Assembly (NCBI GenBank): GCA_964463355.1
Contig: CAYXBP010000001.1
Location: 124,001 to 188,000, forward strand
From: Firm-04 sp964463355
GTDB lineage: Bacteria; Bacillota; Clostridia; Oscillospirales; Ruminococcaceae
DNA: 64,000 bases
Direction: 5' to 3'
Below the pieces are notes generated by a model. That model was given only the letters and a program-made list of their open reading frames with translations, searched no databases and was not told the DNA's origin. Positions 18,581 through 27,567 of the stretch are shown here, one piece after another; the first letter of the stretch is position 1; every line of letters begins with the position of its first letter. Both the position numbers and the translations under genes were made by a program.

Positions 18581-18601
18581 TGATCCTGTCGATGTGCGGG
18601 G

Positions 18602-19378
18602 TCAGCCCTCAACAGCAGCCTGCACGATGGTATTGAAATCAGCAGCCTTCAGCGATGCACCGCCGATCAGACCGCCATCTACATTGGGCTTAGAAAGCAA
18701 CTCTGCGGCATTACCAGCATTCATGGAGCCACCGTATTGGATGGTCACTGCATCAGCGGTTGCAGCGTCATAGATCTTGGCAAGTGTTGCACGAATGAAT
18801 GCACAAACCTCTTCTGCCTGATCGGCGGTAGCAGTTTTGCCAGTGCCGATTGCCCATACAGGCTCGTAGGCGATAACGGTTTTCTTGACATCCTCAGCGG
18901 AAACATCGTACAAATCCAGTTTGATCTGGCGGGCGATGACCTCTTCGGTAATGTCGCACTCGCGCTCCCATAGCAGCTCGCCAACGCAAACGATGGGCTT
19001 GAGTCCTGCTGCCAATGCAGCCTTGGTTCTTTTGTTGACGGTTTCATCGGTCTCGCCGAAGTATTGTCTGCGCTCGGAGTGACCGATTACTACATACTCC
19101 ACGCCCAGCTCCACCAACATATCAGCAGAAATTTCGCCAGTGAATGCACCGCTCTTTTCAAAGTGTACATTTTCCGCGCCGATCTTGACATTGGAGTTTG
19201 CGGTTGCGTTAATTGCGGTTTCCAGATTGGTAAACGGTACGCAAGCGATGACCTCTACCTTACCCTCAGCATTTGCTACCAAAGGCTTGATCGCTTCCAG
19301 CAGCTCCTTTGCCTCGGGGCGAGTCTTGTTCATTTTCCAGTTGCCGGCGATGATTGCTTTTCTTACAGCTTTATTCAT
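18602..19378 (-). CDS. tpiA: Triosephosphate isomerase
   Basis: 258 residues. It interconverts dihydroxyacetone phosphate and glyceraldehyde 3-phosphate. Visible catalytic residues are the Lys in NWKMNK (about 15), the His in VIGHSERR (about 100) and the Glu in AYEPVWAIGTGK (about 172); the phosphate-gripping Gly-Gly in GLIGGASLK is also present. AAAGGAG precedes the ATG and overlaps the stop of the small membrane-protein gene upstream, so those two are tightly linked. Part of the glycolytic operon with pgk and gpmI. Confidence 0.97.
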   Translation of the reverse strand: MNKAVRKAIIAGNWKMNKTRPEAKELLEAIKPLVANAEGKVEVIACVPFTNLETAINATANSNVKIGAENVHFEKSGAFTGEISADMLVELGVEYVVIGHSERRQYFGETDETVNKRTKAALAAGLKPIVCVGELLWERECDITEEVIARQIKLDLYDVSAEDVKKTVIAYEPVWAIGTGKTATADQAEEVCAFIRATLAKIYDAATADAVTIQYGGSMNAGNAAELLSKPNVDGGLIGGASLKAADFNTIVQAAVEG

Positions 19379-19392
19379 GATTACGTTCTCCT

Positions 19393-19590
19393 TTATTCTT
19401 CAATTTCTCCGCTTCCTCCGGAGATCTCATGGCTATCGATGCAATTGTTGCTGAATATATGCATTCCGTTTTTGATGGGGGCAAGTAGGAAACCGACGAT
19501 GATTCCAGCGAAAAAGCCGATCAACAGCGCAGCGGGTTTGGAACAAAAACTGCTGCCGTCTTGAGAGTTCTCTGTCAAATTTGTTTTCAT
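19393..19590 (-). CDS. Small single-span membrane protein between pgk and tpiA
   Basis: 65 residues with GGAGGGAAG at good spacing before the ATG. One hydrophobic helix, LLIGFFAGIIVGFLLAPIKNG (about residues 22-42), has the Gly-rich pattern ending in LLAP that is typical of small YtxH-like membrane proteins. The tail is acidic and contains one Cys. It lies 59 bases after pgk and 14 bases before tpiA, so it is transcribed with glycolytic genes. Function unknown. The ribosome site and spacing make it a real gene rather than a chance frame. Confidence 0.7.
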   Translation of the reverse strand: MKTNLTENSQDGSSFCSKPAALLIGFFAGIIVGFLLAPIKNGMHIFSNNCIDSHEISGGSGEIEE

Positions 19591-19649
19591 AATACTTCCC
19601 TCCGTGATGAGAGGGCGAATAGTTTGCTATCCGCCCCCTTAAATTCATC

Positions 19650-20870
19650 TTACTTTTCAGCAATGACAGCAACGCCAGGCAGCACCTTGCCCTCCAGATA
19701 CTCCAGAGAAGCACCGCCGCCGGTAGAGATGTGACTCATCTTATCGGCGAAGCCCAGCTGAATTGCTGCGGTAGCGGAATCGCCGCCACCGATAATGGTA
19801 GTTGCATCTGCCTCAGCCAACGCCTCGCAGACTGCAACGGTGCCCTTTTTCAGGGTAGGATTCTCAAACACGCCCATGGGGCCGTTCCAGACAACGGTCT
19901 TTGCGGTCTTTGCAGCCTCTGCGAAGAGGGCAGCAGACTTTGGCCCGATATCCAGACCCATTTTATCCGCAGGAATTGCCATGGTATCACAAACTTCCAC
20001 CGCGATTTCTGCGTCAATGGGGTTCGGGAATGCAGAAGCGACCATAGTGTCCACGGGCAGCAGGATCTTCTTGCCGAGGGATTCTGCCTTTGCGAGCATC
20101 TCCTTGCAGTAGTCGAGCTTTTCATCATCGACCAGAGAGGTACCGATGGTGCCGCCCTGTGCCTTAATAAAGGTATAGGCCATACCGCCACCGATGATGA
20201 GCGTATCGCATTTCTCCAGCAGATTGGAGATTACATTGAGCTTATCGGCAACCTTTGCGCCGCCCAGAATCGCGACAAAGGGGCGAACTGGATCTTCCAC
20301 GGCATTGCCAAGGAACTGGATTTCTTTCTGCATCAAGTAGCCGACAGCAGTTTCCTTCACAAAGGAGGTTACACCTGCGGTAGAAGCGTGTGCGCGGTGT
20401 GCGGAACCGAAGGCATCCATAACGAACACCTGATTATCCACCAGATTGCCCAACTCGGAAGCGAAGGTTTCGCCGTTTTTGGTTTCCTCTGCGCCGCGGA
20501 AGCGAGTGTTTTCCAGCAAGACGATCTCGCCGTCCTTCATTTCGGCAACAGCCTTCTTGGCATTCTCACCAACGACGGCGTCGTCCTTTGCAAAAACGAC
20601 CTTGGTATCCACCAGCTCTGCCAGACGTGCGGCAACGGGAGCCAGAGAGAATTTATCCTCGGGGCCGTTCTTGGGCTTGCCCAGATGAGAGCAAAGAACA
20701 ACCTTTGCGCCCTCGTTGACCAGCTTCTTGATGGTGGGAAGTGCTGCGGTGATGCGGTTATCGTTGGTGATAACGCCATCCTTCATGGGGACATTGAAAT
20801 CGCAACGGACGAGAACCTTTTTGCCCTTTGCCTGAATGTCATCTACCGTGACCTTGTTCAAACCTGCCAT
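19650..20870 (-). CDS. pgk: Phosphoglycerate kinase
   Basis: 406 residues from ATG 20870 (GAAAGGATG upstream; the frame itself opens 20 codons earlier). It makes ATP from 1,3-bisphosphoglycerate. The family signature VLVRCDFNVPMKDG (about 20-33) is present, as are the basic substrate residues (DNRITAALPTI and SHLGKPK) and the nucleotide-binding end VWNGPMGVFENP with GGGDSATA. First gene of the operon with the small membrane gene, tpiA and gpmI; its promoter is visible. gapA and eno are not in the window. Confidence 0.97.
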   Translation of the reverse strand: MAGLNKVTVDDIQAKGKKVLVRCDFNVPMKDGVITNDNRITAALPTIKKLVNEGAKVVLCSHLGKPKNGPEDKFSLAPVAARLAELVDTKVVFAKDDAVVGENAKKAVAEMKDGEIVLLENTRFRGAEETKNGETFASELGNLVDNQVFVMDAFGSAHRAHASTAGVTSFVKETAVGYLMQKEIQFLGNAVEDPVRPFVAILGGAKVADKLNVISNLLEKCDTLIIGGGMAYTFIKAQGGTIGTSLVDDEKLDYCKEMLAKAESLGKKILLPVDTMVASAFPNPIDAEIAVEVCDTMAIPADKMGLDIGPKSAALFAEAAKTAKTVVWNGPMGVFENPTLKKGTVAVCEALAEADATTIIGGGDSATAAIQLGFADKMSHISTGGGASLEYLEGKVLPGVAVIAEK

Positions 20871-20946
20871 ATGAAAAAAACATCCTTTCAAAAATAGATT
20901 TGGGGTGCGGATTAACGGCTTGTGAAACATTTCACAACTAACCTAT

Positions 20947-20975
20947 ATTATACACTATTTTCCGTGATTTGGCAA
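20947..20975 (-). promoter_or_regulatory. Promoter of the pgk-tpiA-gpmI operon
   Basis: On the minus strand: -35 TTGCCA (20970-20975), 17-base spacer, -10 TATAAT (20947-20952). It lies about 77 bases before the pgk start. Confidence 0.75.
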
Positions 20976-21086
20976 GAGCTTTCGCCAAATCCGCAAAGAA
21001 ATTTTCCTGTAGATATGCGCGCGGGTTTTGTCCAAAGCGACAAATACGTCTAAAACATCGCTCACTTTGCGCGGCACGCTTTGCAA

Positions 21087-21659
21087 TCATCCAAACAGGT
21101 AGTATCCCTGTTCCGTCTGTATCATCATCATTTCGCCGCCCTGCACAACGGGAACTGCTTCTTTATCGCCTTCATATAGTGCGTACAGTGTGAATTCCAC
21201 ATCATGTATGGCAATGGCTTCTGCCTTGCAGTCGGTAACAAATTGCTCATCAAAAATGCCAAGCTTTACCCATGTTTCAAAAAAATCATCGGGATCTTCC
21301 TGCGCGTAGTAATTCATCTGTACTTCGGTGAATTTCCAGCTTGCGTAGCCGTCCTCATCAAACTGCGAGGCAAGCCCTGCGAAAGAGGATTCCAGTGTTT
21401 TGCCCTTGCTCTCCAGATACTTACCGTAGGTTTCAGCATATGGTGCATAGACGGTTTGCTGGTAAGCGGCAAAGTCCTGATTCTGCACAGCGTCAAAGTA
21501 AGCTGCTATACAATCGGCATAGCCCTTGTCAAACGTTTCCGTATCATAGGTTGCTGTAATGGTGGATGTTTTGGTGGAATCCGTATCTGTATCTTCCTGA
21601 CAGCCACAAAGCAGGAGTACTGCTGCAAGCGAAACTGCGCCACATTTCTGCAACTTCAT
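21087..21659 (-). CDS. Lipoprotein of unknown function (first of a related pair)
   Basis: 190 residues from ATG 21659 (AAGGGGGG upstream; an earlier in-frame start at 21707 has no better site). The signal ends in a lipobox (LLLCGC, Cys about 19), followed by a Thr/Asp/Ser linker. The mature part is a small mixed alpha/beta domain, acidic and rich in Tyr, with the stretch YADCIAAYFDAVQNQDF. It ends with a strand, MMMIQTEQGYYLFG. It lies 14 bases after its neighbour lipoprotein, which has the same architecture. The domain resembles NTF2-like or DUF4878-type lipoproteins in outline only; no function is claimed. Confidence 0.75.
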   Translation of the reverse strand: MKLQKCGAVSLAAVLLLCGCQEDTDTDSTKTSTITATYDTETFDKGYADCIAAYFDAVQNQDFAAYQQTVYAPYAETYGKYLESKGKTLESSFAGLASQFDEDGYASWKFTEVQMNYYAQEDPDDFFETWVKLGIFDEQFVTDCKAEAIAIHDVEFTLYALYEGDKEAVPVVQGGEMMMIQTEQGYYLFG

Positions 21660-21673
21660 ACCAGTATCCCCCC

Positions 21674-22324
21674 TTAATTGTAGATGATAAACCATTCGTC
21701 CTTGCATTCAAAGGCGAACAGTTTTTCATCGTACATGGCTTTATCGGTTTCGCCTTTTATGCAAGAATCCTTATCGGCAAAGTAGCGGGTGACGGTCAGC
21801 TCATAAAACTGTGAGATATCCTTAGAAATTTTACTGCCGTCTGCTTCTTCCGAAAGATTGTCGAGAATTTCCAACAAGGTGGCACTGGTTGTATATTCCG
21901 TACCCTTTACGCAATCGGTGATATCAATAAACGAGAATACATAATCCTTGCCGTCATTGAAGATGCGGAGTGCCTCATTGCTGTTATCCAGAATATCCTC
22001 ATTGGTGTACTTGCCGCCCAGAACATCGTCCAGCTGGTACTGCATATACAGTGGATGCTGTATCTGAGTAAACATCTCGACATTGTCGGTTTGAATAGCA
22101 TAATAGTAGCGCAATACCGTGTTCAGCAGCTCTTCATTAATAAAGCGGTGATCATATTGTACGGGCAAAATATAATCTTTCTTATTGACGGTAATGGTTG
22201 CACCGTAGGGCAGGTCATCCTCTGTGACATCAAAGCCGTTGTTTTGGTCGCAGCTGGTCAGTGTGGTAAGCGTTACCGTTGCAAGCAGCATCGCGGTGAT
22301 TGCTTTTATGTGCTTGTGCGCCAT
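21674..22324 (-). CDS. Lipoprotein of unknown function (second of a related pair)
   Basis: 216 residues from ATG 22324, with AAAGGAG eleven bases upstream. The signal peptide runs into a lipobox ending LTSC (Cys about 24). The mature domain contains NTVLRYYYAIQTDNVEMFTQ, similar in pattern to YAxQNQDF of the next gene, and ends with a strand ending in DEWFIIYN, parallel to the other protein's final strand. The pair looks like a duplication that has diverged. Both would be anchored on the outer face of the membrane. Function unknown. Confidence 0.75.
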   Translation of the reverse strand: MAHKHIKAITAMLLATVTLTTLTSCDQNNGFDVTEDDLPYGATITVNKKDYILPVQYDHRFINEELLNTVLRYYYAIQTDNVEMFTQIQHPLYMQYQLDDVLGGKYTNEDILDNSNEALRIFNDGKDYVFSFIDITDCVKGTEYTTSATLLEILDNLSEEADGSKISKDISQFYELTVTRYFADKDSCIKGETDKAMYDEKLFAFECKDEWFIIYN

Positions 22325-22437
22325 GGTATATGCACTCCTTTTCGCATTTTTCACCATTAAGCATACCACAAAACGCGCACGCTGTCAAGAATCACAGCGA
22401 TTTTCGCATCTTTTTCACATTTCGGCGCAAAAAAAGC

Positions 22438-22466
22438 TTGACAAATCTTTGCGAATGTGCTATAAT
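22438..22466 (+). promoter_or_regulatory. Consensus promoter of the tRNA-Val gene
   Basis: Perfect -35 TTGACA (22438-22443), 17-base spacer, perfect -10 TATAAT (22461-22466), 15 bases before the tRNA. Confidence 0.9.
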
Positions 22467-22481
22467 GACAAAGTCGATTAC

Positions 22482-22555
<74 letters not shown>

Positions 22556-22562
22556 TGTCATG

Positions 22563-22615
22563 CAAAACCGCGTATCTTCGCAAAATTGCGTTGGTGCGCG
22601 GTTTTGTGTTTTATG
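22563..22615 (+). terminator. Terminator after tRNA-Val
   Basis: CAAAACCGCG (22563-22572) pairs perfectly with 22597-22606; a small inner hairpin (TTCGCAAAATTGCG) can form in the loop. GTGTTTTATG follows. Confidence 0.65.
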
Positions 22616-22802
22616 TTCGATGATGCTTCCACATTTTGCAAAGTTTTGCCCCCAAAAGTACGCTTTTGCAGTACGTACTTAATCAGTGTGTCCTGAAATG
22701 GGAAGAATATCAAGTGCCTGATCAACAGACGTTCGTCATCCATCAAAAAGTTATCGAGGAGCGGTCACTGCAATTTATCCACGTGATTCACGGAAAAATC
22801 CC
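22616..22802. other. Gap between tRNA-Val and the SGNH lipoprotein, no convincing gene
   Basis: About 190 bases between terminator and next promoter. On the plus strand an open stretch without a good start encodes words such as LKWEEYQVPDQQTFVIHQKVI and ends at the TGA at 22802-22804, so it may be a decayed gene end. A 62-codon frame on the minus strand (22558-22746) lacks a clear ribosome site. I see nothing else. Confidence 0.3.
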
Positions 22803-22830
22803 TTGACAGATATCGAAAATATGGTATAAT
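22803..22830 (+). promoter_or_regulatory. Promoter of the SGNH lipoprotein gene
   Basis: -35 TTGACA (22803-22808), 16-base spacer, -10 TATAAT (22825-22830), 40 bases before the start codon. Confidence 0.8.
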
Positions 22831-22870
22831 AAAAAGGATAACTCTTGCTTCCGAAAAAAGGAGTACAGAT

Positions 22871-24076
22871 ATGAAAACGCGTTTTTGTTCCGCAAAACGA
22901 TATGCGGCGGCGATGGCGGCATTATTCGCCATCCCTTTACTGTGCGGCTGCGAAGAAAGCAGCAAAGCCCCTGAAACGCCGGAAGAGTTTCACGATGCAA
23001 TGGTAGATCGTTCCGTGGTCAGCGTGGGCAATACAGAGCGTATGCGCAAGGTCTTTGATCGTGCGGCAAAGGGCGAGAATATCACCATGGCGTATATTGG
23101 CGGTTCCATAACAGAGGGCTATTCGGTTGGGGCACAGTCGCCGCTGTGCTACGCATCGCTTTCGGCACAGAATTTTCAGAGCGATTATATGCAGGGCGGC
23201 ACCGTTACTTGCCAAAACAACGGTCTTTCAGGTACGCCGTCTATTCTGGGCAATTTACGCGCGCCAAGGGAATTGCTTGCAACGGATCCTGATGTGATCT
23301 TTATTGAGTTTGCGGTCAATGATGGCGGCGAGTACGAGTATCAGACGGCGTACGAGAGCCTTGTGAAAACCTGCGTGGAGCAGGAAAATCAGCCAGCTGT
23401 GGTTTTGTTGTTCACCTATATGGAAACGGGTCACACCTGTCAGGAGCAACAGCAGAAGATCGGTGCGCATTACGATTTGGGCATGATCAGCGTGCGGGAT
23501 GCCATAGTGCCCGAAATGGAAGCAGGTCGCATGGCGTGGAGCGATTATTCTGATGACGATGTGCATCCCAACGCGGCTGGTCATGCGTTGGTGGCAGAGC
23601 TCATTGACTGCTATTTTGAAAAGGCAGCCGCTGCGAAAGAATCCAAGGCGTATACCGTGCCAGATGAAACCTTGCACCCCGTGCTGTATCTGGATACTGC
23701 ACTGTGGGATGCTACGAATCTGCGATTTCGTGAGGGCGCGTGGGATATGCGAAGCTCCAACAGCCATTTTCCAGGTGGATTTACCTATGTTCCAGGCAGA
23801 GAAAACGAATCTCTGTGGTTTGAAGTAGAGGCAAAAGATCTGTTTATTGTGTATAAGAAGGCAGCAAGCAACGATTACGGCATGATCGGGGTGTATGTGA
23901 ACGGTGCGTTGGAGGCGATCGTGAACGGCTATGGTGTCAATGCATGGGGTGGTCCTGCGGTGGAACTGGTTTACGAGGGCGAAACCAAGCAGAAGCTGGA
24001 GGTCGAGATTCGGTTGCTGGATGATCAGACTGAAAAAGCCTTTGAAGTGTTTGCCATTGGTACATCGGGCAAATGA
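22871..24076 (+). CDS. SGNH/GDSL-type esterase lipoprotein with C-terminal beta-rich domain
   Basis: 401 residues. The signal peptide ends in lipobox LLCGC (Cys27). The SGNH hydrolase core (about 70-250) shows block I, AYIGGSITEG, with nucleophile Ser79; block II is GLSGTPS (Gly118), block III FAVNDGG (Asn150), and block V DDVHP with His232 and the acidic partner two or three residues before. This four-block pattern predicts an esterase; the family includes polysaccharide deacetylases. Residues 280-400 form a second, beta-rich domain with many aromatics, possibly a carbohydrate-binding module (inference). The protein would sit on the outer membrane face. Its last codons overlap the next start by four bases. 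Confidence 0.85.
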   Translation: MKTRFCSAKRYAAAMAALFAIPLLCGCEESSKAPETPEEFHDAMVDRSVVSVGNTERMRKVFDRAAKGENITMAYIGGSITEGYSVGAQSPLCYASLSAQNFQSDYMQGGTVTCQNNGLSGTPSILGNLRAPRELLATDPDVIFIEFAVNDGGEYEYQTAYESLVKTCVEQENQPAVVLLFTYMETGHTCQEQQQKIGAHYDLGMISVRDAIVPEMEAGRMAWSDYSDDDVHPNAAGHALVAELIDCYFEKAAAAKESKAYTVPDETLHPVLYLDTALWDATNLRFREGAWDMRSSNSHFPGGFTYVPGRENESLWFEVEAKDLFIVYKKAASNDYGMIGVYVNGALEAIVNGYGVNAWGGPAVELVYEGETKQKLEVEIRLLDDQTEKAFEVFAIGTSGK

Positions 24077-24618
24077 GCAAACAGGAACCAAAGAAAAAAC
24101 CGCATATCAGCTACCGTGTGGCATTGGGCGGCATTGTAGCGGCACTCTGCTTGATGACCATGGCGATGGCAGGGGTGCTTCCCATTTTGTACATTGCCGC
24201 CCCGATGGTTGCAGGTGTTCTGCTGGTGATTCTGGTGCAGGAGGTCAGCACGGGATGGGCTGCATTGACTTACGCTGCAACGGCAGTACTTTCGGTGTTT
24301 GTTGTACCTGACAAAGAAGCCACGTTGATGTTTGTGCTGTTCTTCGGATATTATCCGCTGCTGCGCCCGAAGATTAGACAATTGCCCACAAAGCTGTTGC
24401 GTCTGCTTGCCAAGCTGTGCTTGTATCAGGTGTTTTTGCTGGTGGATTATCTGCTGACGGTTTATGTACTGGGGCTTCCCACCTTTGATGAATTTGCACC
24501 GTGGGCACTGCCGTTGATTGATCTGGTGGCAACGGCTGTTTTCCTGATGTATGACAGCCTGTTGGATGGCTTGACGCAGTTTTATATGCAGGTGGTGCGC
24601 AGGCGTTTAAGGAGATAA
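24073..24618 (+). CDS. Integral membrane protein of unknown function
   Basis: 181 residues with about five or six membrane helices after a short basic N-terminus (MSKQEPKKKP) and a strongly basic C-terminus (RRRLRR). The ATG overlaps the stop of the SGNH lipoprotein, indicating coupled translation. The arrangement (short, helical, with FFGYYPLLRPKIRQLP after the third helix) is like a group of conserved clostridial membrane proteins of unknown role, distantly like ECF-type S components. No substrate or partner can be named. Confidence 0.7.
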   Translation: MSKQEPKKKPHISYRVALGGIVAALCLMTMAMAGVLPILYIAAPMVAGVLLVILVQEVSTGWAALTYAATAVLSVFVVPDKEATLMFVLFFGYYPLLRPKIRQLPTKLLRLLAKLCLYQVFLLVDYLLTVYVLGLPTFDEFAPWALPLIDLVATAVFLMYDSLLDGLTQFYMQVVRRRLRR

Positions 24619-24674
24619 TCGTTGTTTCTTTCTACCAATCAAAAGCATATCAAAACCAAAAGGAGTAAATACAA

Positions 24675-26447
24675 ATGGACACTATGCAAGGACTGAAGCG
24701 TACCCACTACTGCGGTGAGGTGCTGACGGCAAATCAGACCGTTACCGTAGGTGGCTTTTGCGATACCATAAGAAATAAGGGCGGTATCATCTTTATTGTG
24801 CTGCGTGATCGTACGGGCGTGGTGCAGCTGACCTTTGATGATACAACCGATCCCGCAATTTTTGAAAAGGCTGCCGCCTGCCACAGCGAGTATGTTGTTA
24901 TGGCGCAGGGCAATGTTCGCGAGCGCGAGAGCAAAAACGATAAGATTCCTACGGGTCATGTGGAAATCTATGTTACTGATTTTCGGATTCTGGCAAAGGC
25001 ACAGACACCGCCTTTTGAGATCACTGCCGAAACGAAGGTCAATGAAGAACTGCGCCTGAAATATCGTTATCTCGATTTGCGTCGCGCACCGTTGCAACGT
25101 AACTTGATTTTACGCCACAAGATTGCACAGTGCGCGCGTGAGTATTTCTACCGCAACGGCTTTTTGGAGATCGAAACGCCTATGATGATGAAATCTACAC
25201 CAGAGGGTGCCCGTGATTATCTTGTGCCCTCCCGTGTGCATCATGGCGAGTTTTATGCGCTGCCACAGTCCCCGCAGATTTACAAGCAGTTGCTGATGGT
25301 TGCAGGTTATGATCGCTACATTCAGCTTGCGCGCTGTTTCCGCGATGAAGATCTCCGCGCTGATCGTCAGCCAGAATTTACGCAGATTGATCTGGAGATG
25401 TCCTTTGTGGATGTGAATGACATCCTTGATATTACCGAGGGCTTCCTCATTGAGCTGTTTGATAAGGTCATGGGAAGAACGTTGAAAACGCCGCTACCGC
25501 GCTTGACTTATACCGAGGCGATGAATCGTTTTGGTTCTGATAAGCCTGATTTGCGTTTTGGCATGGAGTTGCAGGATCTTTCAGAAGTGGTAAAGAACAG
25601 CACTTTCCCAGTGTTTGCCAATGCACTGGCGGAGGGCGGTACTGTGCGCTGTATCGTGGCGAAAAATGCCGCCGCCAAGCTGACCCGCAAGGAGATCGAC
25701 AAGTTGACCGAGATGGTGAAGGGCATCGGTGCAAAGGGTCTTGCCTACGTGCGTTGGGTGGATGCCACGCCGAGCTGTTCCTTTGGCAAGTTTATGCGGG
25801 AGGGCGAGCTGGATACGATTCTCAATGCCGTTTCGGCTGAGCAGGGCGATGTGGTGCTGATTGTTGCTGACAAGACCTCTGTGACATTGCCAGTATTGGG
25901 CGCACTGCGTAATCAATTGGCAAAGCAGTTGGATATGATTCCAGCAGGAGAGTTCAATTTCTTGTGGATTACCCAGTTCCCGTTCTTTGAACAGGATGAG
26001 GAAACTGGCGAGTGGCTTGCAATGCATCATCCCTTTACGATGCCGATGGATGAGTGCTTGCAGTATCTGGATAGCGCACCAGAGAAGGTCTTTGCAAAGG
26101 CGTATGATTTGGTGCTTAACGGTACGGAACTCTGCTCTGGTTCTATGCGCATTACCGATTACGAGTTGCAGCAGAAGATGTTTGAATCTCTTGGAATGAC
26201 CCCCGAGGAGATCGAAGCAAAATTCGGCTTCCTCGTACAGGCATACCACTACGGCGCGCCGCCCCACGGTGGGCTGGGTATTGGGTTGGATCGACTTGCC
26301 ATGGTGCTTGCTGAGGCCGATAGCCTTCGCGATGTGGTGGCATTTCCAAAGGTGCAAAATGCCCGCGAGCTGATGAGCGGCTGTCCTTCTCCCGTAGAGC
26401 AGACAAATCTGGATGTGCTGGGCATCGCCTGCGTAGAACAAGATTGA
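24675..26447 (+). CDS. aspS: Aspartyl-tRNA synthetase
   Basis: 590 residues, normal for the bacterial type with a GAD insertion. It charges tRNA-Asp in the cytosol. An N-terminal OB-fold (about 1-110) binds the anticodon. The class II core shows motif 2 (RCFRDEDLRADRQPEFTQID, about 218-237) and motif 3 (GLGIGLDRLAMVL, about 534-546). The flipping loop region TPEGARDYLVPSR is intact. AAGGAG lies eight bases before the ATG. It is likely in one transcript with the TPR protein that follows 27 bases later. Confidence 0.98.
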   Translation: MDTMQGLKRTHYCGEVLTANQTVTVGGFCDTIRNKGGIIFIVLRDRTGVVQLTFDDTTDPAIFEKAAACHSEYVVMAQGNVRERESKNDKIPTGHVEIYVTDFRILAKAQTPPFEITAETKVNEELRLKYRYLDLRRAPLQRNLILRHKIAQCAREYFYRNGFLEIETPMMMKSTPEGARDYLVPSRVHHGEFYALPQSPQIYKQLLMVAGYDRYIQLARCFRDEDLRADRQPEFTQIDLEMSFVDVNDILDITEGFLIELFDKVMGRTLKTPLPRLTYTEAMNRFGSDKPDLRFGMELQDLSEVVKNSTFPVFANALAEGGTVRCIVAKNAAAKLTRKEIDKLTEMVKGIGAKGLAYVRWVDATPSCSFGKFMREGELDTILNAVSAEQGDVVLIVADKTSVTLPVLGALRNQLAKQLDMIPAGEFNFLWITQFPFFEQDEETGEWLAMHHPFTMPMDECLQYLDSAPEKVFAKAYDLVLNGTELCSGSMRITDYELQQKMFESLGMTPEEIEAKFGFLVQAYHYGAPPHGGLGIGLDRLAMVLAEADSLRDVVAFPKVQNARELMSGCPSPVEQTNLDVLGIACVEQD

Positions 26448-26474
26448 AACGAGAAAAGAGGGGGATTTTTTTCG

Positions 26475-27509
26475 ATGACCGCCAATGAATTGCTTGCTCA
26501 AGTGCGCGCAGAACTGACTGGAGATCTCCAAAAAGATATGCAGCTGATTCAGGACTGTGCTGCCAAGTATAAAAGAGAAGAAAACGCCGCTGAACTGACT
26601 GCGGCACTTGCTGAATTTGCCTTTTCCATGATGCCCGCAGATGTGCAGGAGCAGATGCGTACTACCACTTTTGTTCGTGATATGCGCATGGATAAGGCGT
26701 TCCATATGGCAATGGAGATGATTCGGGAGAATCGTTTGGAGGATGCTGAGTTACTGCTTGCAGAGATTTCCGAAAAGATCCGCATCCACTTTGAAGAAAC
26801 CGATAAAAAATGGTTCAGCTTCCGCAATCCCTTTGAGTATCACCTGTACCGTCTGTATTATCCAACAGTCACCGAGTTTGACCGTGCGCCGTTTGATTTT
26901 TCCCACTACCTCACCATGTACGGCTACGTGCTGCTGGAGAATCATAAGGTGCGCGATGCGGTTAAGGCGGTAGAGCGTGCTGTGCGGTTTAATCCCGTCA
27001 GTGCCGATGCGCGCTTTGAACTTGCCGAGATCTATAAATTCTCCGGCACGCCAGAGAAACTGTTGGCAACTATCAAGGATACGCTGCGAATTTGTACCAG
27101 TGCATCGCGCATTGCCAGAACCCTTTGCAATATGGGCTATTACTGCGTGCTGCAACGGGAATTTTATGATGCGGCAGTGTTCTATTTCTGTTCACTTCGC
27201 TTTGAAAATCGCAAGCCTGTGGAATTTGAACTGATGGATGTGGTGCGCAGGCTGCGGTCAATGGGCAAAGAGTTTGACCCACCTACCAACGGTCAGGTGC
27301 TGGATACCTTTGAGAAATACAACATGACACCACCACCCAATGACGATGTGGTGAATCTTGCTGTTACGCTGGGGCGTTCTGCCCATGAACATCGGCAGCC
27401 CCAGTTGGAGGGTCTGTTCTATCGCGTGGCGTATGATATGACCAATGATCCCGGGTTCAAGGAAATCCTTGACAATATTGACAAAGAGCTGCAAGAAGCG
27501 GCTCAATAA
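26475..27509 (+). CDS. TPR-type helical protein of unknown function
   Basis: 344 residues, soluble, mostly alpha-helical. TPR-like units are visible at about residues 140-230, with HKVRDAVKAVERAVRFNPVS, ADARFELAEIYKFSGTPEKL and NMGYYCVLQREFYDAAVFYF showing the usual Gly/Ala/Tyr spacing. The start is an ATG with AGAGGGGG upstream. It follows aspS by 27 bases and precedes the CNNM-type gene. Probably a protein-protein interaction module; partner unknown. Confidence 0.7.
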   Translation: MTANELLAQVRAELTGDLQKDMQLIQDCAAKYKREENAAELTAALAEFAFSMMPADVQEQMRTTTFVRDMRMDKAFHMAMEMIRENRLEDAELLLAEISEKIRIHFEETDKKWFSFRNPFEYHLYRLYYPTVTEFDRAPFDFSHYLTMYGYVLLENHKVRDAVKAVERAVRFNPVSADARFELAEIYKFSGTPEKLLATIKDTLRICTSASRIARTLCNMGYYCVLQREFYDAAVFYFCSLRFENRKPVEFELMDVVRRLRSMGKEFDPPTNGQVLDTFEKYNMTPPPNDDVVNLAVTLGRSAHEHRQPQLEGLFYRVAYDMTNDPGFKEILDNIDKELQEAAQ

Positions 27510-27567
27510 TAACGGTGTTGCCGATTACGGCTACGCACCATGATATGATTTGGAGGATACTTTACTT

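Noticed and set aside
19731..20897. 388-codon plus-strand frame opposite pgk
   Set aside because: Same reason: pgk is certain on the other strand and the frame has no start signals.
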